A stretch of DNA of 5,998 bases from an uncultured Clostridia bacterium (GTDB lineage Bacteria; Bacillota; Clostridia; RUG12999): assembly GCA_949739095.1 (NCBI GenBank), contig CATIYX010000079.1, positions 1 through 5,998 of the forward strand. Direction: 5' to 3'. Below are positions 1-5,998 of this stretch, one piece after another. The notes under the pieces are model-generated. The model did no database searches. It worked only from the letters and a program-made list of their open reading frames with translations, and was not told the DNA's origin. Positions within the stretch are counted from its first letter, which is position 1, and every line of letters begins with the position of its first letter. Position numbers and translations under genes: made by a program.

Positions 1-839
1 AGCACGTCCGGCATGTGGCATGCCGCCGAGGTATCCAAAATGGCAAGCTGCATACCGTTTTCCAGTGTATCCAGCACATTTGACACTAAAAATCCTGTGT
101 TTAGCGCCACCGCTTCGCCCGGCTCTAAATAGACCTGCACACCATATTTCTCCTGTATCAACGCAATACTTTTCAGCAGCGTATCAATATCGTAATCAGA
201 GCGAGTGATATGATGTCCGCCGCCGAAATTGACCCATTTCATTTGCCGCAGATAGGAACCGAATTTTTCGTCCACCACCTGCACCGTACGCCAAAGCGTG
301 TCCGAATTCTGTTCGCACATGGTATGAAAATGCAGTCCGTCAATCCCCTCCAGCAAGGAGTCGTCAAACTGAGACAGCGTCGTGCCCAGTCTGGAGCCTG
401 TGAAACAAGGATTATAAATATCCGTTTCAATTTCTGAATATTCCGGATTGATGCGGATACCGCATGTGATGGCGCGTCCGCTCGCCTGAACGCGCGACCG
501 GAACTGTTGCCACTGCCGGAATGAATTGAACACAATATGGTCGCAGATTGCAGCAATCTCATCAAACTCCTCCGGTCGGTATGCCGGCGCATAAATGTGC
601 GTTTCGCCTTGCATTTCTTCTTTTCCCAATTTTGCTTCATAAAGCCCACTGGCGGTAGTGCCGTCTAAATACTGTCCAATCAACGGATAGAGCCGAAACA
701 TGGAAAAACTTTTTTGTGCCAACAGAATTTTGCAGCCGCTTTTTCTTTTCACACGGCGCAAAATTTCCAAATTGCGTTTTAACAGCGTTTCCTCCACTAC
801 ATAGCATGGCGTGGGCAGTCCGTCATAGTTTCTTTCCAT
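1..839 (-). CDS. nspC: Carboxynorspermidine/carboxyspermidine decarboxylase (3' end outside window)
   Basis: PLP-dependent decarboxylase of the alanine-racemase fold (fold type III). It removes the carboxyl group from carboxyspermidine or carboxynorspermidine to give spermidine or norspermidine, the last step of the SAM-independent route. I translated it by hand from the ATG at 839-837: 279 codons plus two bases are open to the window edge, against a usual family length of roughly 375-400, so about the last quarter is missing. Visible motifs are LAQKSFS (residues 41-46 region) with Lys43 as the expected PLP Schiff-base lysine, GLHFHTMCEQ (168-177), the glycine-rich phosphate-binding NFGGGHH (204-210), EPGEA (239-243), and SAACHMPD (271-278) with Cys274, the cysteine typical of this family's active site. 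It begins 10 nt after the CASDH stop; the G-rich stretch overlapping that stop is the only ribosome-binding candidate and is weak, which suggests translational coupling. Whether the true substrate is the carboxyspermidine, carboxynorspermidine or agmatine derivative cannot be read from sequence. Confidence 0.95.
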   Translation of the reverse strand, partial: MERNYDGLPTPCYVVEETLLKRNLEILRRVKRKSGCKILLAQKSFSMFRLYPLIGQYLDGTTASGLYEAKLGKEEMQGETHIYAPAYRPEEFDEIAAICDHIVFNSFRQWQQFRSRVQASGRAITCGIRINPEYSEIETDIYNPCFTGSRLGTTLSQFDDSLLEGIDGLHFHTMCEQNSDTLWRTVQVVDEKFGSYLRQMKWVNFGGGHHITRSDYDIDTLLKSIALIQEKYGVQVYLEPGEAVALNTGFLVSNVLDTLENGMQLAILDTSAACHMPDV

Positions 840-849
840 GCCGCGCCCC

Positions 850-2049
850 CTAGTCTACCAGTTCCGGCGAGAAATTTTCCTGCCAAGGCAGACCAAATTT
901 GTTCAATGCCTCCATAAAGGGGTCGGGATCAAATTCCTCCACATTATAGACGCCCGGTTTTTTCCACTTCCCAGTCATCACCATTGCTGCGCCAATCATT
1001 GCTGGTACACCAGTTGTATAGGACACTGCCTGAGAGCCTACTTCCGCATAGCATTCTTCATGGTCACAAACATTATAGACATAATATGACTTTTCTTTGC
1101 CGTCCTTCACACCGGTGAAAATGCAACCAATGTTGGTTTTTCCTTTTGTGCGCGGTCCCAGCGACGCCGGGTCTGGTAAAACCGCTTTTAAAAATTGCAG
1201 TGGTACAATTTGTTTTCCTTCAAAATCAATAGGTTCAATGGAGGTCATACCCACGTTTTCCAGCACGCGCAAATGCGTCAAATATTTTTCTGAAAACGTC
1301 ATCCAAAATCGAATCCGTTTAATGCCTTTGATGTTCAACGCCAAGGATTCCATTTCCTCATGGTGCAGCAGGTACATATCTTTTTCCCCGATTTCTGGGA
1401 AGTTATAGACCCTTTTGATACTCATAGGCTCCGTTTCAATAAATTTTCCGTTTTCAAAATAGCTGCCGTTTGCTGTCACCTCGCGAATGTTGATTTCCGG
1501 ATTGAAATTCGTTGCAAACGGATAACCATGGTCCCCCGCATTGGCATCTAGAATATCAATCGTGTGGATTTCATCAAAATGATGTTTTTGCGCATAAGCG
1601 CTGAACACACTTGTCACGCCCGGGTCAAACCCACTGCCGAGTAGCGCAGTGATACCCGCTTTTTCAAATTTTTCACGGTATGCCCACTGCCATTTATATT
1701 CAAACTTCGCCGTATCCAGCGGTTCATAGTTCGCCGTATCCACATAGTCCACGCCCGTTTCCAAACAAGCGTCCATAATTGTCAAATCCTGATAGGGCAA
1801 CGCTACATGAATCACAATATCCGGTTTTTCCTTTTTGATAAGCGCTACCACTTCTTCCGTATGGTCTGCGTCCACCTGTGCCGCACTCACTTTTGTTTTG
1901 CCGCCTTGCAGCTTGTCCCGCAATGCTTCGCATTTGGACAGCGTCCGGCTTGCAATACATATTTCCTCAAAGACCTCCGGATTTTGACAACATTTATGCG
2001 CTACCACGCTGGCAACACCGCCCGCTCCAATGATTAATGCCTTCCCCAT
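850..2049 (-). CDS. Carboxynorspermidine/carboxyspermidine dehydrogenase (saccharopine dehydrogenase family)
   Basis: NAD(P)H-dependent enzyme that reductively condenses a diamine (putrescine or 1,3-diaminopropane) with L-aspartate beta-semialdehyde to make the carboxylated triamine used by NspC. The 399-residue length fits the family (about 400). The N-terminal Rossmann fold is marked by GAGGVAS at residues 8-14, followed by HVALPYQDLTIMDACLETG (81-99) and VDTANYE (103-109). The stretch GSGFDPGVTSVFSAYA (138-153) and then GDHGYPFATNFNPEINIREV (172-191) are characteristic of CASDH rather than of lysine-forming saccharopine dehydrogenases. The immediate neighbour nspC encodes the partner decarboxylase, which makes the polyamine assignment much more likely than a lysine pathway role. 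The ATG start is fixed by a near-perfect AAGGAGG 8 nt upstream. The gene starts 15 nt after speB ends. It is often annotated as Lys1 or 'saccharopine dehydrogenase'; the preferred amine acceptor is unknown. Confidence 0.93.
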   Translation of the reverse strand: MGKALIIGAGGVASVVAHKCCQNPEVFEEICIASRTLSKCEALRDKLQGGKTKVSAAQVDADHTEEVVALIKKEKPDIVIHVALPYQDLTIMDACLETGVDYVDTANYEPLDTAKFEYKWQWAYREKFEKAGITALLGSGFDPGVTSVFSAYAQKHHFDEIHTIDILDANAGDHGYPFATNFNPEINIREVTANGSYFENGKFIETEPMSIKRVYNFPEIGEKDMYLLHHEEMESLALNIKGIKRIRFWMTFSEKYLTHLRVLENVGMTSIEPIDFEGKQIVPLQFLKAVLPDPASLGPRTKGKTNIGCIFTGVKDGKEKSYYVYNVCDHEECYAEVGSQAVSYTTGVPAMIGAAMVMTGKWKKPGVYNVEEFDPDPFMEALNKFGLPWQENFSPELVD

Positions 2050-2057
2050 ATCTGATT

Positions 2058-2064
2058 CCTCCTT
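2058..2064 (-). promoter_or_regulatory. Ribosome binding site of the CASDH gene
   Basis: On the minus strand this reads AAGGAGG, complementary to the anti-Shine-Dalgarno end of 16S rRNA, with an 8-nt spacer before the ATG at 2049-2047. It sits directly after the speB stop codon (TAG at 2067-2065). It is one of the strongest ribosome binding sites in the window, so the CASDH gene is probably translated efficiently on its own rather than relying on coupling to speB. Confidence 0.85.
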
Positions 2065-2916
2065 CTATTTATGCAAAGATAATAACATTTCCCGTAATAT
2101 TTTGCAGGCGACCGCTGTTGACGCGCCCGACTGGTCATAGATTGGCGACAGTTCATTCATATCCGCTGCAACAATCGTGCAGTGTTTCCCAACCGTTTCA
2201 ATGGCATGGCGCAACTCTTCAAAACTAACGCCGCCCGCTTCCGGCGTTCCCGTTCCCGGAAATACGGATGGGTCTAGCACGTCCAGGTCTACCGTTAAGT
2301 ATATCGGTTTTCCCCTGAGTTTTTGAACGGTTTCTTCCAAAGTTTCAAACGTAAATTTGCAGGTGGATACATGCTCCGCCCCCCACACAAATTCACTTTT
2401 GTCACCGCTGCGAATGCCAAACTGAAAAATCCTACCGTTTCCGACAAGTTCCCAGCACCGGTGCATAACTGTTGCATGGGACAGCATAACGCCCAAATAC
2501 TCATCACGCAAATCCGCATGTGCGTCAAAATGTAAAATATGCAAATCCGAATATGCTGCACTGGCAGCGCGTACTGCGCCAAGCGTCACCAAATGTTCGC
2601 CGCCAATCATGAGCGGCAGTTTTCCGTCCTGCAACACCTTTTTTGTATATGCTTCAATATCCTCCAATGCCTGCTGAGGACTGCCAAACGGCAATTCTAA
2701 GTCTCCGCCGTCGTATACCTGAATCTCCGTCAAATCACGTTCCAGATACGGACTATAGGTTTCCAATCCGAAACTTTCATTCCGTACTGCGCTGCTGGCA
2801 AACCGCGTACCTGGACGATAGGACGTCGTACTGTCAAACGGTGCACCAAACAGCACAATATTACTGTCTTCATAGGCGTGGTCGCAAGCAATAAATGTGT
2901 GTATATTTTTCTCCAT
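2065..2916 (-). CDS. speB: Agmatinase (agmatine ureohydrolase)
   Basis: Cytosolic Mn2+-dependent ureohydrolase of the arginase/agmatinase family that converts agmatine to putrescine and urea. From the ATG at 2916-2914 it has 283 residues, close to the usual 285-305. All metal-binding signatures are present: GGEH (residues 105-108), DAHAD (131-135) and TVDLDVLDP (208-216) with Asp210 and Asp212, followed by the PGTGTPEAGG segment (219-228) typical of the agmatinase branch. The N-terminal region has the family's GAPFDSTTSYRPGTRFA signature (about 24-40). The start overlaps the speE stop by one base (TGATG), a classic coupling arrangement. A TTG one codon upstream (2919-2917) is an alternative start: an AAGGAG at 2936-2931 is 11 nt from the TTG and 14 nt from the ATG, so the choice is uncertain by one residue. 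Co-location with a speA-like decarboxylase supports agmatine as substrate. Aminopropylagmatine or a carboxylated derivative is a possible alternative substrate, given the neighbours. Confidence 0.93.
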   Translation of the reverse strand: MEKNIHTFIACDHAYEDSNIVLFGAPFDSTTSYRPGTRFASSAVRNESFGLETYSPYLERDLTEIQVYDGGDLELPFGSPQQALEDIEAYTKKVLQDGKLPLMIGGEHLVTLGAVRAASAAYSDLHILHFDAHADLRDEYLGVMLSHATVMHRCWELVGNGRIFQFGIRSGDKSEFVWGAEHVSTCKFTFETLEETVQKLRGKPIYLTVDLDVLDPSVFPGTGTPEAGGVSFEELRHAIETVGKHCTIVAADMNELSPIYDQSGASTAVACKILREMLLSLHK

Positions 2917-3761
2917 CAATCGTCCAGCAACTCCTTTACATAATTCGGAATGGCAAAACAGCCTTTGTGCAGCTCCGTGTTATAATATTTTGTTTGTAAT
3001 CCCAACGCATTCCACTCCGCCGCACGCAAATTCTTCACCGGATGGTATTTTTTTGAGGCAAATCCAAACAACCAATGACCGGACGGATAGGTTGGTATAT
3101 GCAATTGATACACCATACTAATCGGGAACGCCGCGCGGATACGTTGGTGCGCCCGCCGCATTGCTTTGGCATCCTCTGTATAATAAGGACTTTCATGTTG
3201 GTTAATCAGGATACCATCTTCCCTCAGCGCTTTATAGCAATTGCCATAGAATTCTTTGGTGAACAGCCCCTCGCCCGGTCCAAATGGGTCTGTGGAATCC
3301 ACAATAATCAAATCATAGGCATCCTGCTGCGTTCTGACAAACTTCAGCCCGTCTTCAAAATACATATCTAAGCGCGGGTCGTCCAGACTACACGCTGTCT
3401 GCGGCAAATATTCCTGGCAGACCTCCACCACTTCTCGGTCAATTTCTACCATATCAATATGTTCAATGGATGGATAACGCGTCAGTTCGCGAATAGTACC
3501 GCCATCTCCCGCGCCAATCACCAGCACATTCCGTGCCTGTGGGTGCACTGCCATAGGTACATGTGTTATCATTTCATGATAGATAAACTCGTCCTTTTGC
3601 GTCACCATCAAATAGCCATCCAACGTCAATATTCTACCAAATTCTTTCGATTCCAACACATCAATTCTCTGGTAACGGCTTTTTTTTGAAACCAACTGCC
3701 GGTCTATTTTCATGGAAAATCTCACGTCTTTTGTATGGTTTTCCGTATACCACAATTCCAC
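2916..3761 (-). CDS. speE: Spermidine synthase (polyamine aminopropyltransferase)
   Basis: Transfers the aminopropyl group of decarboxylated S-adenosylmethionine to putrescine, giving spermidine and methylthioadenosine. The 281-residue length is typical of bacterial SpeE. A small N-terminal beta domain starts with MELWYTENHT; the Rossmann-like methyltransferase fold follows, with YHEM (residues 61-64), GAGDGG (83-88), DMVEID (103-108, Glu106 expected to bind the ribose), EDG (136-138) and the catalytic-loop DSTDPFGPGEGLF (155-167), whose Asp155 and Asp158 correspond to the conserved acidic pair. The start is GTG at 3761-3759, directly abutting the TAA of the upstream decarboxylase. It is supported by GGAGGG 7 nt upstream and by the conserved N-terminus; an internal ATG at codon 17 would remove conserved residues. 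An eight-A tract at codons 25-28 is in frame and does not break the gene. Acceptor specificity (putrescine, agmatine or cadaverine) cannot be decided from sequence. Confidence 0.96.
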   Translation of the reverse strand: MELWYTENHTKDVRFSMKIDRQLVSKKSRYQRIDVLESKEFGRILTLDGYLMVTQKDEFIYHEMITHVPMAVHPQARNVLVIGAGDGGTIRELTRYPSIEHIDMVEIDREVVEVCQEYLPQTACSLDDPRLDMYFEDGLKFVRTQQDAYDLIIVDSTDPFGPGEGLFTKEFYGNCYKALREDGILINQHESPYYTEDAKAMRRAHQRIRAAFPISMVYQLHIPTYPSGHWLFGFASKKYHPVKNLRAAEWNALGLQTKYYNTELHKGCFAIPNYVKELLDD

Positions 3762-5216
3762 TTAAAGTCCCTCCACAACATGAATCTGTTCAATTTCCAA
3801 ATCCTGTGTCCCTGTCAAGAAACAGCCTTTTTCTTTTGCATAAGCAATATATCGCAAAATTTCACCGGTTATGCGCTCACCCGGCGCCAAAATCGGAATA
3901 CCCGGCGGGTAGCACATCACAAACTCGCCACCCACTTTGCCTTCGCTCTGCCCAATTGGCAAAGATTCCTTCTTCGCATAAAATGCCTGCTGCGGCGGAC
4001 ACACAATTTCCGGATTGATATACTCATGGTCAAACAATCCCGCAGGGTCTTTGGCATGAAGCCGTTTGATTTCATAAAGTGCCGCAATGAACCGTTCAAT
4101 TTCCAGTGCGCGGTCTCCCGCCGACACAATCGCTAAAATATTGCCGATGTCGCCAAATTCAATTTGAATATCATATTCATCCCGCAAAAGGTCATATACC
4201 TCAATTCCCGCCAGTCCGATTTCGCGTGTATGAACAGACAATTTTGTTGGGTCAAATGCAAACACAGCGTCCCCATCAATGAGTTCTTCTCCAAACGCCT
4301 GATAACCGCCCAAACGATTAATTTCCTCCCGCGCATAGGATACAAATTCCACTGTTTTTTCAAACATCTCTCTGCCATGCAAACTGAGGTTGCGGCGTGC
4401 CAAATCCAGCGATGACAGCAATAAATAGGAGCCGCTAGTGGTCTGCGTCAGATTTACCACCTGCCGCACGTAATCTGCATTCACATGCTCCCCGCAAAGC
4501 AAAATAGAACTTTGTGTCAAGGAGCCGCCCGTTTTATGCATACTGATTGCCGCCATATCCGCCCCTGCCTGCATAGCGGAAACCGGCATATTTTCTCCAA
4601 AGTAGAAATGTGTACCATGCGCTTCGTCCACCAGTACCAACATATTATATTGATGTGCCAGCCGTATAATTTCTTTCAAATTGGAACACACGCCATAGTA
4701 GGTCGGGTTATTCACCAAAATCGCTTTAGCATCCGGATTTGCCTGCATTGCCGCTTCCACATCGCATACGCACATTCCCAGCGGAATACCAAGCTCTTTA
4801 TGCGTTCCCGGATTGACATAGACAGGAATAGCCCCGCACACCACCAGGGCATTAATCGCACTCCGGTGCACATTGCGGGGCATAATTATTTTTTCGCCTG
4901 CTTTACAGCAGGACATAATCATCGCCTGTACTGCGCTAGTCGTACCATTTACCATGAAAAGCGCATCCACCGCGCCAAATGCCGCCGCCGCCAAATGCTG
5001 GGCATCGCGAATCACAGAGACAGGATGGCACAGATTATCAAGCGGTTTCATGGAATTCACATCCGCCGCCAAGCAACTACGTCCCAAAAACTCCCGCAGC
5101 TCTTTGTTGCCGCGCCCGCCTTTGTGCCCGGGCACGTCCAAATGAACCATCCGACTCTGCCGGTGTTCCTCCAGTGCTTCATAGAGCGGCGCATCTTTTT
5201 GTGACAACATTCTCAT
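3762..5216 (-). CDS. speA: Arg/Orn/Lys decarboxylase, probably arginine decarboxylase
   Basis: PLP-dependent decarboxylase of fold type I (the Orn/Lys/Arg decarboxylase major family), in the short form of about 480-490 residues also seen in Bacillus SpeA; it lacks the N-terminal receiver-like wing domain of the large enterobacterial inducible enzymes. It should make agmatine from arginine, feeding the SpeB encoded downstream. From the chosen start (484 residues) the visible motifs are VPGHKGG (28-34), FMVNGTTSAVQAM (87-99), LVDEAHGTHF (195-204) with the PLP-ring aspartate and histidine, and SMHKTGGSLTQSS (225-237) with Lys228 as the Schiff-base lysine. A small C-terminal domain follows, including the YPPGIPILAPGE segment typical of the family. 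The frame stays open 16 codons further upstream to 5264, but that would overlap speD; the ATG at 5216 has GGAGG 8 nt before it. The gap to speD is 16 nt. Family membership is certain. Arginine specificity is inferred from speB; lysine or ornithine remain possible. Confidence 0.9.
   Translation of the reverse strand: MRMLSQKDAPLYEALEEHRQSRMVHLDVPGHKGGRGNKELREFLGRSCLAADVNSMKPLDNLCHPVSVIRDAQHLAAAAFGAVDALFMVNGTTSAVQAMIMSCCKAGEKIIMPRNVHRSAINALVVCGAIPVYVNPGTHKELGIPLGMCVCDVEAAMQANPDAKAILVNNPTYYGVCSNLKEIIRLAHQYNMLVLVDEAHGTHFYFGENMPVSAMQAGADMAAISMHKTGGSLTQSSILLCGEHVNADYVRQVVNLTQTTSGSYLLLSSLDLARRNLSLHGREMFEKTVEFVSYAREEINRLGGYQAFGEELIDGDAVFAFDPTKLSVHTREIGLAGIEVYDLLRDEYDIQIEFGDIGNILAIVSAGDRALEIERFIAALYEIKRLHAKDPAGLFDHEYINPEIVCPPQQAFYAKKESLPIGQSEGKVGGEFVMCYPPGIPILAPGERITGEILRYIAYAKEKGCFLTGTQDLEIEQIHVVEGL
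3769..3774 (-). promoter_or_regulatory. Ribosome binding site of speE, inside the end of the decarboxylase gene
   Basis: The minus strand reads GGAGGG here, 7 nt before the GTG start of speE. It lies within the last codons (Glu-Gly-Leu-stop) of the upstream decarboxylase gene, and that gene's TAA directly abuts the GTG. The site decides in favour of the GTG over the in-frame ATG 16 codons downstream and indicates coupled translation of the two genes. Confidence 0.8.
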
Positions 5217-5224
5217 TCCGCACA

Positions 5225-5229
5225 CCTCC
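5225..5229 (-). promoter_or_regulatory. Ribosome binding site of the speA-like gene
   Basis: GGAGG on the minus strand lies in the 16-nt gap after the speD stop (TAG at 5235-5233) and 8 nt before the ATG at 5216-5214. The second ATG at 5210-5208 would be 14 nt away. This selects 5216 as the start and rejects the longer open frame that reaches into speD. Confidence 0.8.
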
Positions 5230-5232
5230 GCC

Positions 5233-5998
5233 CTAATAGATGTTTGCACCGCTGAAAATTTCAATCATTTCCTTGCGCAGCCGGTCTGTGATTTCCAAAC
5301 GGCGCTTGGGCAGCAATTCATAAACATCCGTATTAAACAAATAGTTTTGTAACTCAATTTCTTTAATCAACATTTTTGTGTGGAATATATTTGACTGGTA
5401 AACGTTCACGTCAATAGCATCATATTTTTGCAGTGTTTCCCTGTCAATATAATTTTGAATTGAGGTGATGTCGTGATCAATGAAACACTTTTTCCCCTTC
5501 ATGTCCCGCGTGAATCCTCGTACTCGGTAATCAATTGTCATAATATCCGAATCAAAGTTTCCAATCAGATAATTGAGAGCGTTCAAAGGCGATATTTCCC
5601 CACAAGTGGATACGTCAATATCTACCCGAAACGTAGAAATCGCGTTGTCAGGATGGCACTCCGGATAGGTATGTACCGTCACATGGCTTTTGTCTAAATG
5701 TGCATGGATGGTATCACGCATTGCCGCGGTATAACGTCCCTGATTGCAAGACTGGTCAATCTCCTGCGCATGTAAATCCGTCTCCGCAATCATCAGATTC
5801 ACAGAAGCGCCCTGTGGCTCGTAGTCCTGCTTGGAGATATTTAAAATGTGCGCGCCAATCATATCCGTGACATCGCACAGAATTTTCGTCAGACGTTCTG
5901 AATTATATTGTTCGTCAATATAAGCAATATAGTCCTTCTGTTCCCGCTCACTTTTCGCATAGCAAACATCATAAATGCTGAAGCTAAGTGTTTTTGTG
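5233..5998 (-). CDS. speD: S-adenosylmethionine decarboxylase proenzyme, E. coli SpeD type (5' end outside window)
   Basis: Pyruvoyl-dependent decarboxylase that makes decarboxylated S-adenosylmethionine, the aminopropyl donor for SpeE. The frame is open to the window edge: 45 codons precede the internal Met at 5862, beginning TKTLSFSIYDVCYAK, which matches the N-terminal region of E. coli SpeD. The true start therefore lies about a dozen codons beyond the window and the Met at 5862 is not the start. In all, 254 residues are visible; the E. coli enzyme has 264. The self-cleavage site is HLDKSHVTVHTYPE: cleavage is expected between Lys and Ser (Ser codon 5688-5686), the Ser becoming the pyruvoyl group of the alpha chain. 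The cysteine in STCGEISPL lies 28 residues later, the same spacing as the catalytic Ser112 and Cys140 of E. coli. DYRVRGFTRD and VNVYQSNIFHTKMLIKE further confirm the long SpeD class rather than the short Bacillus/Thermotoga SpeH class. It is the most upstream gene visible in the operon. Confidence 0.96.
   Translation of the reverse strand, partial: TKTLSFSIYDVCYAKSEREQKDYIAYIDEQYNSERLTKILCDVTDMIGAHILNISKQDYEPQGASVNLMIAETDLHAQEIDQSCNQGRYTAAMRDTIHAHLDKSHVTVHTYPECHPDNAISTFRVDIDVSTCGEISPLNALNYLIGNFDSDIMTIDYRVRGFTRDMKGKKCFIDHDITSIQNYIDRETLQKYDAIDVNVYQSNIFHTKMLIKEIELQNYLFNTDVYELLPKRRLEITDRLRKEMIEIFSGANIY

Noticed and set aside
239..649. A 136-codon minus-strand open frame within nspC.
   Set aside because: It is in a different frame from the hand-translated nspC, which runs unbroken from 839 to the window edge with PLP motifs on both sides of and within this interval. 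It is a shadow frame.
850..2049. Reading the dehydrogenase as a lysine-pathway saccharopine dehydrogenase.
   Set aside because: Its immediate partner is nspC in a polyamine operon, and the GSGFDPGV and GDHGYPFATNFNPE segments fit carboxynorspermidine dehydrogenases better.
3680..3687. An eight-base A tract near the 5' end of speE (T tract on the plus strand) that could allow frameshifting or polymerase slippage.
   Set aside because: The reading frame is intact across it and the conserved protein continues in the same frame for about 250 residues; there is no alternative-frame product of interest. An incidental Ser-Lys-Lys-Ser encoding is the simplest explanation.
4485..5204. A 239-codon open frame on the plus strand opposite the speA-like gene.
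   Set aside because: It lies entirely antisense to a gene with strong family motifs, has no ribosome binding site that I can see, and its translation is rich in His, Arg and Cys with no recognisable motif. It is a shadow frame.
5217..5264. Extension of the speA-like protein by 16 residues to an upstream ATG at 5264.
   Set aside because: It would overlap the end of speD and ignore the GGAGG placed 8 nt before the ATG at 5216; the added residues look like read-through of another frame of speD.

Overview
The window holds six consecutive genes, all on the minus strand, that together encode a polyamine biosynthesis operon. Read in the direction of transcription (high to low coordinates) they are: speD (S-adenosylmethionine decarboxylase, cut by the window edge at its 5' end), a speA-like Arg/Orn/Lys decarboxylase, speE (spermidine synthase), speB (agmatinase), a saccharopine-dehydrogenase-like carboxynorspermidine/carboxyspermidine dehydrogenase (CASDH), and nspC (carboxynorspermidine/carboxyspermidine decarboxylase, cut by the window edge at its 3' end). 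Coding sequence fills almost the whole window. The gaps between genes are 16, 0, about -1, 15 and 10 nt, so no internal promoter or terminator is expected and none was seen. The operon promoter and terminator must lie outside the window.

How the genes fit together: the speA product should decarboxylate arginine to agmatine, and SpeB hydrolyses agmatine to putrescine plus urea. SpeD makes decarboxylated S-adenosylmethionine, from which SpeE transfers an aminopropyl group to putrescine to give spermidine. CASDH and NspC form a second, SAM-independent route. CASDH reductively condenses a diamine with L-aspartate semialdehyde to a carboxylated triamine, and NspC removes the carboxyl group to give spermidine, norspermidine or a related product. 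One transcription unit therefore carries two complete aminopropyl-adding pathways that are normally regarded as alternatives. This is the most interesting point in the window.

The organism is probably a Firmicute of the class Clostridia. Support comes from the strong AAGGAGG-type ribosome binding sites, compact translationally coupled genes, use of a GTG start, mid-range base composition and this mix of polyamine genes. This is an inference: the sequence carries no rRNA or other taxonomic marker. There are no RNA genes, mobile elements, repeats or CRISPR arrays visible, and every recognised gene has intact catalytic motifs.
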